Shown: positions 1 through 7,214 of the stretch, in pieces
How the letters are laid out: every line of letters starts with the position of its first letter
Position numbering within the stretch: the stretch's first letter is position 1
From: an uncultured Flavobacteriaceae bacterium
Lineage (GTDB): Bacteria > Bacteroidota > Bacteroidia > Flavobacteriales > Flavobacteriaceae
Length of the DNA stretch: 64,000 bases
Assembly: GCA_947500585.1 (NCBI GenBank)
Contig: CANMSN010000005.1
Span: 124,001-188,000 of the forward strand
Reading direction: 5' to 3'
Made by a program: the position numbers and the translations under genes
Notes under the pieces: model-generated
What the model was told of the DNA's origin: nothing
What the model saw: only the letters and a program-made list of their open reading frames with translations
Databases searched by the model: none

Positions 1-887
1 TTACGTTTCTTTTCTTCGTTTGTATTACTACCTTTTGTGTTATCAGATTTTAGATATTGAATATATCCTCTACCAACAAATTCATAAACGGTTTCAGATG
101 ATGGGTGATATAACTCTATCTTTCCGTCATTTATAACGCTCAATTCAAAATATTCATTGTTGAAGAAATCATAATCTAATGTTAAAGTTTTTAAGTACAT
201 ATTATTACTAACATCTCCAACGCCATAAACTCCTGTGAAATCCCATAATAAATTGTTTGGGTTTATCCCTAAATTATCTTTTGAGCTTCTAAATTCAGAA
301 TCGTTTCCTCCAGCTAAAAACTGTAAATAATTTTCGTTATCAAATTCGTTTATAGCCCCAAACTCACTAGTAAAGGTTTTTTCCCAAGCTTCATATTCTT
401 GTAAGAAATAATGAATATTATCATAGAATACAAAGTCATAATCAAAATTACTTCTTTGGTAACCATCTAAAAAATAAGAGGTATCGTTATTTGGGTTGTA
501 TAATTCAATAGTATTATTATCTATTTGATACACATCAAAAGTTTCAAAACCATCAATATCATGATTTACATCTAAAATCATATCGTAAGCATCATACGCG
601 CCGACATCAATTCCAAAACCATTTCCGTTATCACCAAGTCCAACTATATTATTATTAGCGTAAACAATACCATTTCTAAACGAAATAGTAAATGCTTTTT
701 GTAAAAAAGGAGTTTCTCCAAAACCTTGTGTCGCATTAATATCTACATACCATAGTTCATACGAACTTAATAATTGGTTTACAGATATTCTAGGTTCATC
801 AAAATCATCAACAATTACTTCTGTATAGCATGATGTAAACAGTGTTGCAATTAGAGAAAAGCTTAAAAGTAATTTTATAGTCTTCAT
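1..887 (-). CDS. Putative lipoprotein, 3' end cut off by the window
   Basis: The reading frame runs from an ATG at 887 down to the window edge without a stop, giving about 295 residues. The N-terminus is a bacterial lipoprotein signal: a basic MKTIK start, a hydrophobic stretch and a lipobox ending in FTSC, so the mature protein should be anchored by its cysteine in the outer or inner membrane. The rest is rich in Asp, Asn, Tyr and Phe, typical of secreted Bacteroidota proteins, with no catalytic motif I recognise. It is divergent from gpsA, about 130 bases separating the two starts. Function unknown; the C-terminus lies outside the window. Confidence 0.75.
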   Translation of the reverse strand, partial: MKTIKLLLSFSLIATLFTSCYTEVIVDDFDEPRISVNQLLSSYELWYVDINATQGFGETPFLQKAFTISFRNGIVYANNNIVGLGDNGNGFGIDVGAYDAYDMILDVNHDIDGFETFDVYQIDNNTIELYNPNNDTSYFLDGYQRSNFDYDFVFYDNIHYFLQEYEAWEKTFTSEFGAINEFDNENYLQFLAGGNDSEFRSSKDNLGINPNNLLWDFTGVYGVGDVSNNMYLKTLTLDYDFFNNEYFELSVINDGKIELYHPSSETVYEFVGRGYIQYLKSDNTKGSNTNEEKKR

Positions 888-967
888 AATCATTCATTTT
901 TAGGGTTTCTATATTACCAATTCCAAAAGGCGTGCCAAAAATGAAATTGGTAATAATTTGATAGCCT

Positions 968-996
968 TTGAATGATTAATATTTTGCGTATTTTTG
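968..996 (+). promoter_or_regulatory. Bacteroidota-type promoter for gpsA
   Basis: A TTG (968-970) is followed after 18 bases by TATTTTTG (989-996), matching the Bacteroidota -33/-7 pattern TTG-N17-23-TAnnTTTG. Transcription would begin near 1003. That lies downstream of the ATG at 972, which argues for translation from the ATG at 1020. Confidence 0.55.
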
Positions 997-1019
997 AAAT
1001 ATATAATGATTTGTTATTT

Positions 1020-2021
1020 ATGGATAAGCCTTTAAAATATGCGGTTTTTGGAGCAGGAAGTTGGGCAACAGCTATTGTAAAAATGCTTTGTGAAAATTTA
1101 GATGAAATAGGTTGGTATATGCGAAGTGTTTATACTAAAGAACATTTGTTAAGGGAGCAGCATAACCCAAATTATTTAAGTTCGGTTGAGTTTCATTTAG
1201 AGCAATTGAAACTGAGTAATGATATAAATGAAATTGCCGAATATGCCGATGTGCTTTTCTTTGTAATTCCTTCTGCTTTTATACATAGTGAACTAGAGAA
1301 ATTGAATGTTGATATTTCAAATAAAATAATAGTATCGGCAGTAAAAGGGATTATGCCAGAAACAGGACTTTTAGTTGGCGAACATTTTCATGATGTTTAC
1401 AAAATACCGTATAATAATATTGCTGTAATTGCTGGACCATGTCATGCTGAAGAAGTGGCTTTAGAGCGCTTATCTTATTTAACTATTTCTTGTTCTGATG
1501 CTGAAAAAGCTAAAGCCATTGCTAAAAGCCTATCTAGTGATTATATTAAAACGAAAATTAGTGATGATATAATTGGAGTAGAATATGCGGTAATGCTAAA
1601 AAATATTTATGCTATTGCAGCAGGAATTGCACATGGTTTAGGGTATGGCGATAATTTTCAAAGCGTATTGATGAGTAACTCTATTCGAGAAATGAAGCGT
1701 TTTATAAAAAAACGACATAAAATGAAACGTAACATCAATAATTCAGCTTATTTAGGCGATTTGTTGGTAACAGGTTACTCGGTATTTTCGCGAAACCGTA
1801 TGTTTGGTAATATGATAGGTAAAGGCTATACCGTAAAATCGGCTCAAATGGAAATGAGTATGGTTGCTGAAGGTTATTATGCTACAAAAAGCGCTCATTT
1901 ACTACATGAAAAAACTACAAAAAAAGCTCAAATTCCTATAATAAATGCAGTTTATGAGATTTTATATGAGAATAAAAACCCTAAAAAAGTATTCAAGAAA
2001 CTAACTGATAAGTTGGATTAA
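1020..2021 (+). CDS. gpsA: Glycerol-3-phosphate dehydrogenase [NAD(P)+]
   Basis: GpsA reduces dihydroxyacetone phosphate to sn-glycerol-3-phosphate in the cytoplasm, supplying the backbone for phospholipids. The N-terminal Rossmann fold shows the GAGSWAT nucleotide-binding loop at residues 11-17. Later family motifs include IAGPCHAEEVA and the substrate-lysine region MLKNIYAIAAG. At 333 residues it has the usual family length. An in-frame ATG exists at 972, but the start at 1020 is preferred because the Rossmann strand begins immediately after it and the upstream promoter would transcribe only from about 1003. The gene ends 7 bases before a palindromic repeat. Confidence 0.95.
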   Translation: MDKPLKYAVFGAGSWATAIVKMLCENLDEIGWYMRSVYTKEHLLREQHNPNYLSSVEFHLEQLKLSNDINEIAEYADVLFFVIPSAFIHSELEKLNVDISNKIIVSAVKGIMPETGLLVGEHFHDVYKIPYNNIAVIAGPCHAEEVALERLSYLTISCSDAEKAKAIAKSLSSDYIKTKISDDIIGVEYAVMLKNIYAIAAGIAHGLGYGDNFQSVLMSNSIREMKRFIKKRHKMKRNINNSAYLGDLLVTGYSVFSRNRMFGNMIGKGYTVKSAQMEMSMVAEGYYATKSAHLLHEKTTKKAQIPIINAVYEILYENKNPKKVFKKLTDKLD

Positions 2022-2026
2022 TAAAA

Positions 2027-2090
2027 TTCCTTCCCTTAAAAAGGGAAGGTGGATTTGATTTAACTAAAAGAAATCAAAGACGGAAGGGTT
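2027..2090 (+). repeat. DUF559-associated palindromic repeat, copy A
   Basis: Stem CCTTCCCTT (2029-2037), loop AAA, stem AAGGGAAGG (2041-2049). It continues with TGGATTTGATTT, a 9-base spacer and AAATCAAAGACGG, and ends AAGGGTT. A second inner inverted repeat is TTTGATTT/AAATCAAA. The outer ends are themselves loosely inverted (TTCCTTCC against GGAAGGGTT). It lies between the gpsA stop and the start of the DUF559 gene, and the same scaffold recurs at 2459-2523 (inverted) and 2592-2656 (direct). Confidence 0.85.
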
Positions 2091-2096
2091 ACTAAT

Positions 2097-2459
2097 ATGA
2101 ATAATATCCATAATTATAAATATTTAGAAGAGCGCAGAAAAGAATTTCGAAAAAATTTAACCTCGGCTGAAGCTACATTATGGAAATATCTTCAAAGAAA
2201 ACAATTAGATGGGCGTAAATTTAGAAGACAGCATAGTATACAGAACTTCATTGTAGATTTCTATTGTCCTAAAGAAAAACTTGTTATTGAATTAGATGGT
2301 GCTTATCATTTAGATTTTGCTCAACAAAATTATGATTTAGAAAGAACTCAACAATTAGAGTTATTGGGGTTTAAGGTTATTCGGTTTGAAAATAAATTAG
2401 TATTTGAAGCTATTGATTTTGTGTTAGAAGAAATAAGCTCACATTTTAAAAACTTATAA
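2097..2459 (+). CDS. DUF559 endonuclease-domain protein (Vsr/PD-(D/E)XK-like)
   Basis: A 120-residue single-domain protein of the DUF559 family, related in fold to very-short-patch-repair and restriction endonucleases. The probable nuclease core is D54 (in IVDFYCP) and E65/D67 (in VIELDG), followed by H71, with a basic helix upstream (RRKEFRKN). Biochemical activity is inferred from the fold only. It starts 6 bases after repeat copy A, and its stop codon overlaps inverted copy C, so the gene and its two flanking repeats form a compact unit of about 500 bases. This resembles how RAYT transposases sit among REP repeats, although this protein is not a transposase of that family. Confidence 0.85.
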   Translation: MNNIHNYKYLEERRKEFRKNLTSAEATLWKYLQRKQLDGRKFRRQHSIQNFIVDFYCPKEKLVIELDGAYHLDFAQQNYDLERTQQLELLGFKVIRFENKLVFEAIDFVLEEISSHFKNL

Positions 2460-2523
2460 AACCACCTCGTCTTTAATTTTTGAGGTGTCAAAATTAAATC
2501 CACTCCTCCTTTAAAAGGAGGAG
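2459..2523 (-). repeat. DUF559-associated palindromic repeat, copy C (inverted)
   Basis: Read on the minus strand, it has the same scaffold as copies A and B: a purine/pyrimidine hairpin (CTCCTCCTTT/AAAGGAGGAG, 2503-2523), then TGGATTT, an AT-rich inner inverted repeat, AAAGACG, and an end AGGTGGTT. The hairpin bases differ from the CCTTCCC hairpin of A and B, but pairing is kept. On the plus strand the hairpin is followed by a T run (2526-2531), so it could also terminate the DUF559 transcript. Confidence 0.75.
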
Positions 2524-2591
2524 ACTTTTTTCAATTAGTATATTTCGTTTCTTATTTTAATTTTTTTGTTAAAACTATAACGTAAAACTAA

Positions 2592-2656
2592 ATCCTTCCC
2601 TTACAAAGGGAAGGTGGATTTGATCCCGATACTTCGTGATCAAAGACGGAAGGGTT
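2592..2656 (+). repeat. DUF559-associated palindromic repeat, copy B
   Basis: Nearly identical to copy A and in the same orientation: CCTTCCCTT (2594-2602), loop ACA, AAGGGAAGG (2606-2614), then TGGATTTGATC, spacer, GATCAAAGACGG and AAGGGTT. The inner arms changed together from GATTT/AAATC in A to GATC/GATC in B, so pairing is preserved. Its last base directly abuts the stop codon of the minus-strand gene at 2657. Confidence 0.85.
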
Positions 2657-3052
2657 CTACTTCACCAAAACCCCTTTCACTCCCATTAAAGGTAAAGGTT
2701 GTAAAGCTTTTAAATTAATGGTGTTTTTTCTAAACAAATAGGTTTTATCAAACATTTTGTTACCTTCAAAAAAAGAGACTTTAAAGGTGTTATTTAATTC
2801 AAACAGTTTTTCTTGCATTAACTCTATTTTAGCATAACTTTTTTTAGGAAGTAAGTCTAGTTTTTTTCTGAATGTTGAGGTTATTTTATCTTCGGAATAA
2901 CCACTAGTAACAATAAGTACCATTTCGATATCAATAGCTTTATCATTTATAATATAGGCGTTCCAATCTTGGGTTTTATAGATGTTATTATATTCGTTTA
3001 CTATAGCGATGTAAACGTCTTCAACTTCGGGGATTTGGATATCTTTTTTCAT
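2657..3052 (-). CDS. Conserved hypothetical protein, 131 aa
   Basis: A soluble protein of 131 residues with no signal peptide or membrane segment and no motif I can name. The start is the ATG at 3052, and it ends in LPLMGVKGVLVK at a stop that touches repeat copy B. It lies on the minus strand with pheS, but the plus-strand TIR gene separates the two. Function unknown. Coding quality is good and the composition matches neighbouring core genes. Confidence 0.65.
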   Translation of the reverse strand: MKKDIQIPEVEDVYIAIVNEYNNIYKTQDWNAYIINDKAIDIEMVLIVTSGYSEDKITSTFRKKLDLLPKKSYAKIELMQEKLFELNNTFKVSFFEGNKMFDKTYLFRKNTINLKALQPLPLMGVKGVLVK

Positions 3053-3181
3053 TCCACAAATATATCATTTCTGTAAATTAAGAAACTTGAATTTGTCAGA
3101 AAAAAATGATAACTTCGTTTGCCCTAGGATATAAAACGATTTCCTATTCGTTAAGGACATTGACCGTAATTAAATAAAAAA

Positions 3182-4078
3182 ATGAAAGTATTTATCTCAC
3201 ATAGTAGTAAAGACAAAGGCTTTGTAAGGTTTTTAAAAGATTGTCTTTTGGCTAATAGCATAGAAACGTGGTTAGACGAAGACCAACTTGATTTAGGAGA
3301 TAGCCTTGTAACTAAATTGCAAGATGCTTTAGATGAATCTACTCATTTATTAATTGTATTGTCACCAGCATCTATTGATTCAGATTGGGTTCAATTTGAA
3401 TTAAAAAAAGCTCTCTCAAATTCTAAAACCGGATTATTAAACAAAATCATTCCTATTAAATATAGAGACTGCAAAGTACCAGAAGAATTACAAGACTTAA
3501 TTTATGGAGACCTCTCAAATGAAGTTGTTCTTCCAGTTGAAAACAAAATAAAATTCATTAGTGATGGATTTGAGGATGTGTTTTTAAGAATTATTCGGGC
3601 GATAAAAAACTCTTCAAAGAAAATAGATAAAGCTGAGAAAGATGAAATAATCAAATCAATCAAGTCAACTGAAAAGGAAGTTGAAAAGTTCGCTAAATCT
3701 GTTCACCGAGCAACGTACAAGTTGATTGGGTATAACACCCTTGAGGCAAGAGAAAAATATCAAAAATTGGTATCTAAAAAAATTGGTTCTATAGGAGGTT
3801 TAGACAATATAAGACCAATATTATTGCCACCAGCAATAAAGAACACATTTAAACCGAAAATTGGTGATAGAATAAAGATTACCGGTTATCTGCCTTGGGA
3901 AGAAAGTTTTGGGCATTTTGCAGGCTTTAGAAGTGATGATTTGGCTATTACTTTTGATAAAAGAACAAGGGATGAAATAGATGAAAAATCCAAAAGTTAT
4001 ATTTCCATTGAAGTTGACCCTGATAATCTTTCAATAACTATTAAAGATAAAATAGAAACTACTGGCAACAATGTATAA
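3182..4078 (+). CDS. TIR-domain protein with uncharacterised C-terminal half
   Basis: Residues 1 to about 130 form a TIR domain. It begins FISHSSKD (residues 4-11), continues with the WLDE and LIVLSPAS strands, and has DWVQFE with Glu73 at the position of the catalytic glutamate of NAD-cleaving TIRs. NAD hydrolysis or ADP-ribose signalling is inferred from the family. Residues from about 150 to 298 are charged and match nothing I recognise. No partner gene (CD-NTase, ThsA, pAgo, STING) is adjacent. The gene stands alone on the plus strand between minus-strand core genes, and its stop codon lies inside a palindrome (4074-4102), which suggests lateral acquisition. A defence role is plausible but unproven. 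Confidence 0.8.
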   Translation: MKVFISHSSKDKGFVRFLKDCLLANSIETWLDEDQLDLGDSLVTKLQDALDESTHLLIVLSPASIDSDWVQFELKKALSNSKTGLLNKIIPIKYRDCKVPEELQDLIYGDLSNEVVLPVENKIKFISDGFEDVFLRIIRAIKNSSKKIDKAEKDEIIKSIKSTEKEVEKFAKSVHRATYKLIGYNTLEAREKYQKLVSKKIGSIGGLDNIRPILLPPAIKNTFKPKIGDRIKITGYLPWEESFGHFAGFRSDDLAITFDKRTRDEIDEKSKSYISIEVDPDNLSITIKDKIETTGNNV

Positions 4079-4102
4079 GCGGCATTAAAATATTCGCTTA
4101 TA
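4074..4102. repeat. Inverted repeat overlapping the TIR gene stop codon
   Basis: TATAAGCG (4074-4081) and CGCTTATA (4095-4102) are perfect inverted 8-mers 13 bases apart. The TAA stop lies within the left arm. There is no T run, so it is not a classic terminator. The preceding bases CAACAATG resemble the boundary of the accessory gene ending at 56229 (CAACATGCG before TATAA). Confidence 0.6.
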
Positions 4103-4125
4103 ACTATGAAAATATTTGAAAATCT

Positions 4126-5145
4126 CTACAAGGCACTCTTAAATTGCTCCAAAAACCTAATATCATTTTCACTTAATAAACGGATATCACCAATTTGATG
4201 TAACAACATAGCAATACGGTCTATGCCCATACCAAATGCGAAACCAGAATAGGTTTTAGAATCTATACCACAGTTTTCTAATACGTTAGGGTCTACCATA
4301 CCACATCCCATAATTTCTAACCAACCGGTTCCTTTTGTAATGCGGTAATCGATTTCGGTTTCTAGTCCCCAATACACATCAACTTCGGCACTTGGTTCTG
4401 TAAATGGGAAATAGGATGGGCGTAAACGGATTTTACTTTTCCCGAACATTTCGGTAGTAAAATGCTGAAGCGTTTGTTTTAAATCTGAAAAACTGACGTC
4501 TTTATCAATATACAAACCTTCTACCTGATGGAAAAAACAATGTGAACGAGCAGATATAGCCTCGTTTCTATAAACTCTACCTGGTGAAATAGTACGAATT
4601 GGAGGTTTATTATTTTCCATGTAACGTACTTGTACCGAACTGGTATGTGTACGTAACAAAATATCAGGATTGGTTTGTATAAAAAAGGTGTCCTGCATAT
4701 CGCGTGCAGGATGATATTCTGGAAGATTTAATGCAGTGAAATTATGCCAATCATCTTCAATTTCGGGACCTTCACTAACATTAAAACCTATACGGGAAAA
4801 GATATCGATAATTTGATTTTTTACTATTGAAATAGGATGGCGTGCACCAATTTCAATAGGCTCACCTGGGCGGGATAAATCGCCGTAAATGCCTTTTACT
4901 TCGTCCTTACTTTCTAACTCTTCTTTTAATGCATTTACTTTATCTTCAGCTGTTTTTTTAAGCTTATTTATAGTCTGACCAAACTCTTTTTTTTGGTCAT
5001 TAGCTACATTTTTAAACTCAGCAAAAAAGTCATTTAGTAATCCTTTTTTACCTAAATATTTTATACGGAAAGCTTCAACCTCTTCTTTTGATTGTGCTTT
5101 AAAAGCTTCGGCTTCAGCAATTAATTCTTTTATCTTATGTATCAT
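4126..5145 (-). CDS. pheS: Phenylalanine-tRNA ligase alpha subunit
   Basis: The catalytic subunit of the alpha2-beta2 enzyme that charges tRNA-Phe. It has the usual 339-residue length. The N-terminal 85 or so residues form the charged coiled coil that contacts tRNA. Class II synthetase signatures follow: GRVYRNEAISARSHCFFHQVEG (motif 2 area) and GFAFGMGIDRIAMLL (motif 3) near the C-terminus. No pheT is nearby, as is common in Bacteroidota, where the two subunits are often unlinked. The start at 5145 gives the expected MIHKIKELIAEAE beginning. Confidence 0.96.
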   Translation of the reverse strand: MIHKIKELIAEAEAFKAQSKEEVEAFRIKYLGKKGLLNDFFAEFKNVANDQKKEFGQTINKLKKTAEDKVNALKEELESKDEVKGIYGDLSRPGEPIEIGARHPISIVKNQIIDIFSRIGFNVSEGPEIEDDWHNFTALNLPEYHPARDMQDTFFIQTNPDILLRTHTSSVQVRYMENNKPPIRTISPGRVYRNEAISARSHCFFHQVEGLYIDKDVSFSDLKQTLQHFTTEMFGKSKIRLRPSYFPFTEPSAEVDVYWGLETEIDYRITKGTGWLEIMGCGMVDPNVLENCGIDSKTYSGFAFGMGIDRIAMLLHQIGDIRLLSENDIRFLEQFKSAL

Positions 5146-5181
5146 AGCATCCTAAAATGATGGCAAATTTAATTAAAATAT

Positions 5182-5236
5182 CGTCATTACGAGGAGGAAA
5201 CGACGAAGTAATCTGTCAAAAAAATATCAGATTACC
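5182..5236. repeat. Intergenic palindromic repeat (CGTCATTACGAGG type)
   Basis: CGTCATTACGAGGAGG, a short spacer and CGACGAAGTAATCTG, then an inverted CAGATTAC (5228-5235). It contains ATTAC/GTAAT and GTAATCTG/CAGATTAC pairings and resembles the widespread GTCATTGCGAGG...GCAATCTG repeats found between bacterial genes. It lies between pheS and the small gene upstream of it. Confidence 0.55.
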
Positions 5237-5276
5237 CCAATAAATAAACATTTGCCTAGTAATAACGTGTTACAAT

Positions 5277-5633
5277 TTAATCTATGTACTCAGTTTCTAA
5301 AAAGTAATTTACTATGGCTTCTTTCATTAAAACACTTTGCTCACCTGCTTTTAAATGTGGTAAGGCTTCAAGTGTTTTGTAGTGTGGCCAACCTTCATCA
5401 TCTACAAAATCGAGTTCATAATACCCATAAGGTGTTAGCAATATACAAATAGCAATATGCATAAGATCTAACTTTTGGTCTTTTTTAAAGGCTCTTTCTA
5501 GCTGTCCTAATTCTTGAACTCCTATTAAATAAATAATGGCATCGAGATCTAGGTTGTCTCCATCTGCAAATTGATTGGATAGCTTTTCAACAACCAACTC
5601 CCAGCGTTCCTTTAATTGTTCGTCTCTAGACAT
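5277..5633 (-). CDS. Conserved hypothetical protein, 118 aa
   Basis: A soluble, acidic protein of 118 residues starting MSRDEQLKERWELVVEKL, mostly helical in appearance, with a conserved-looking centre (DLMHIAICILLTPYGYYE, then DDEGWPHY). No signal peptide or catalytic motif is recognised. It is upstream of pheS on the same strand, separated by a palindromic repeat, and divergent from cvpA with 61 bases between starts. Function unknown. Confidence 0.7.
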   Translation of the reverse strand: MSRDEQLKERWELVVEKLSNQFADGDNLDLDAIIYLIGVQELGQLERAFKKDQKLDLMHIAICILLTPYGYYELDFVDDEGWPHYKTLEALPHLKAGEQSVLMKEAIVNYFLETEYID

Positions 5634-5670
5634 TTTATTGTTGTAAAGTTTAAAAGTTGTAAAGTTAATT

Positions 5671-5678
5671 TATATTTG
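5671..5678 (+). promoter_or_regulatory. Promoter -7 element for cvpA
   Basis: TATATTTG matches the Bacteroidota TAnnTTTG box and lies 17 bases upstream of the cvpA ATG. No well-spaced TTG was identified. Confidence 0.4.
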
Positions 5679-5694
5679 TTAAAATTCTTTACTT

Positions 5695-6201
5695 ATGGGT
5701 GTAATTGATATTGTTTTAGGAGCTTTAATTTTATTTGGATTAGTAAGAGGTTTTATGAAAGGCCTTTTTGTTGAAGTGGCTTCATTAGTTGCATTAATTG
5801 CAGGTGTTTATGGCGCTATACATTTTAGTAATTTTGCTGCTGAATTTTTACAGACAAAAACCGAATGGAATGAGAAAACCATAAATATTACGGCCTTTGC
5901 TATAACTTTTATCGTTATTGTTTTAGCTATTGCATTGGCAGGAAAAGCACTAACAAAATTAGCAGATTTTGCCGCTCTTGGTATTATAAATAAGTTACTC
6001 GGTGGTGTATTTGGAGCGCTTAAAATTGCACTTATTTTAAGTGTAGTTTTGAATATTTTTGATAAAATGAATAACACCATTACTTTTATAGATGAAGAAA
6101 ATATAGATAGCACTATACTTTACAAGCCTGTTAAAGCATTGGTGCCGCTTATTTTTCCTAATATTTTAGTGCCTAAAGAAGAAACTGATTCTGAAGTTTA
6201 A
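5695..6201 (+). CDS. CvpA family membrane protein
   Basis: A 168-residue protein of the CvpA family (colicin V production homologues) with four hydrophobic segments, near residues 3-20, 25-45, 64-85 and 97-120, and the family's GLVRGFMKGLFVEVASL signature after the first segment. CvpA proteins are inner-membrane proteins linked in other bacteria to envelope stress. The gene converges on the LysR gene, and their stop codons overlap by 4 bases (6198-6201). Confidence 0.88.
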   Translation: MGVIDIVLGALILFGLVRGFMKGLFVEVASLVALIAGVYGAIHFSNFAAEFLQTKTEWNEKTINITAFAITFIVIVLAIALAGKALTKLADFAALGIINKLLGGVFGALKIALILSVVLNIFDKMNNTITFIDEENIDSTILYKPVKALVPLIFPNILVPKEETDSEV

Positions 6202-7124
6202 TAAGCTTCCATCCAATTAAAAAACTCATTGTAAACCTTATCTTTTTCTTGCTTCACATAATCTAAAAAAGCTAATGCAACTGGCGATAGGTTTTTCTTT
6301 TTTAGCCATATTAATTTCCATTGCGATTCAAGCGGAAGTCCTTTTACAGGAATAATTTTTAATTCATTTTGTAATAATTCGTTTTTAATGCTTAATAGCG
6401 AAACTATTGACATCCCAATATCTGCAACTACTGCCTGTTTTATAGCTTCATTTGTAGATAATTCTAATTTTACTTTGGGTTTTATATGTTCTTGTGCAAA
6501 AAACTCTTGCATGGTAAATCGGGTACCCGATCCTTCTTCTCTATAAATTAAAGGAATTCTGTTGAATAAAGATTTGTCTTCTACTTTTTTAATATTCAAG
6601 ACATTACTTTTTGCAGCTACCAAATGAAGTTTATTAATCATTATAGGCTCTTCATTTACTTCTAAATGTTTTGGGCTTACGGTTACTAATGAAAAATCGA
6701 CTTCGTTTTGCTCTAAATCTTTAATAACATTCGTTTTGTTAGACACATCTAAAACCAAGTCAATTTGTGGATGTTGCTTCAAAAATCCATTTAAAAAATA
6801 AGGCATTACATAGTTACCTGTAGATACTACAGATATCCTTAATTTACCTGAAAGCAGCCCTTTAAAAGCTTCTGTTTTGTATTCAATAGTGCCTACTTGA
6901 TTTAAAATAGATTCGGCAATATCATAAATTTCTAATCCAAAATTGGTAACATATAACTGTCTTCCAATAACTTCTGTTAGCGGAATATCAAACTGATCTT
7001 GAAAATTTTTTAATTGAATGGATGCAGCTGGTTGAGTCATATTAAGCTCTTCCGCAGCTTTAGTAATACTTTTTTTTTGAGCAATAACACTAAAAACTTT
7101 TAATTGGTGTAGGGTGAAATTCAT
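6198..7124 (-). CDS. LysR-family regulator, likely controls sbtA
   Basis: A 308-residue LysR regulator. The winged helix-turn-helix spans about residues 1-60 (LHQLKVFSVIAQKKSITKAA and TQPAASIQLK), followed by a periplasmic-binding-like effector domain. It is divergent from sbtA with only 90 bases between the starts, the usual arrangement for a LysR protein that regulates its neighbour. CbbR/CmpR-type LysR proteins control carbon-uptake genes in autotrophs, so a role in sensing inorganic carbon status is a reasonable inference from position. Confidence 0.88.
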   Translation of the reverse strand: MNFTLHQLKVFSVIAQKKSITKAAEELNMTQPAASIQLKNFQDQFDIPLTEVIGRQLYVTNFGLEIYDIAESILNQVGTIEYKTEAFKGLLSGKLRISVVSTGNYVMPYFLNGFLKQHPQIDLVLDVSNKTNVIKDLEQNEVDFSLVTVSPKHLEVNEEPIMINKLHLVAAKSNVLNIKKVEDKSLFNRIPLIYREEGSGTRFTMQEFFAQEHIKPKVKLELSTNEAIKQAVVADIGMSIVSLLSIKNELLQNELKIIPVKGLPLESQWKLIWLKKKNLSPVALAFLDYVKQEKDKVYNEFFNWMEAY

Positions 7125-7182
7125 TAAATTTATTTATGCGTTAAATAACAAATTTAAATAAAAATATATGAATTGATTAAAA

Positions 7183-7190
7183 TATTTTTG
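7183..7190 (+). promoter_or_regulatory. Promoter -7 element for sbtA
   Basis: TATTTTTG fits TAnnTTTG and lies 24 bases before the sbtA ATG, in the short divergent region where a LysR operator would be expected. I see no clear T-N11-A palindrome. Confidence 0.4.
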
Positions 7191-7214
7191 CGCTGTTTTT
7201 AACTAAAACTTTTT

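Noticed and set aside
972-1019. Longer N-terminus for gpsA starting at 972
   Set aside because: The promoter would place the transcript start downstream of it, and the Rossmann fold begins directly after the ATG at 1020.
3182-4078. A complete Thoeris or CBASS defence operon around the TIR gene
   Set aside because: Neighbouring genes are a small unknown protein on the other strand and pheS; no second defence component is present.
5252-5452. Plus-strand 66-residue frame
   Set aside because: Antisense to the conserved 118-residue gene and starts within an intergenic repeat; no ribosome binding site.
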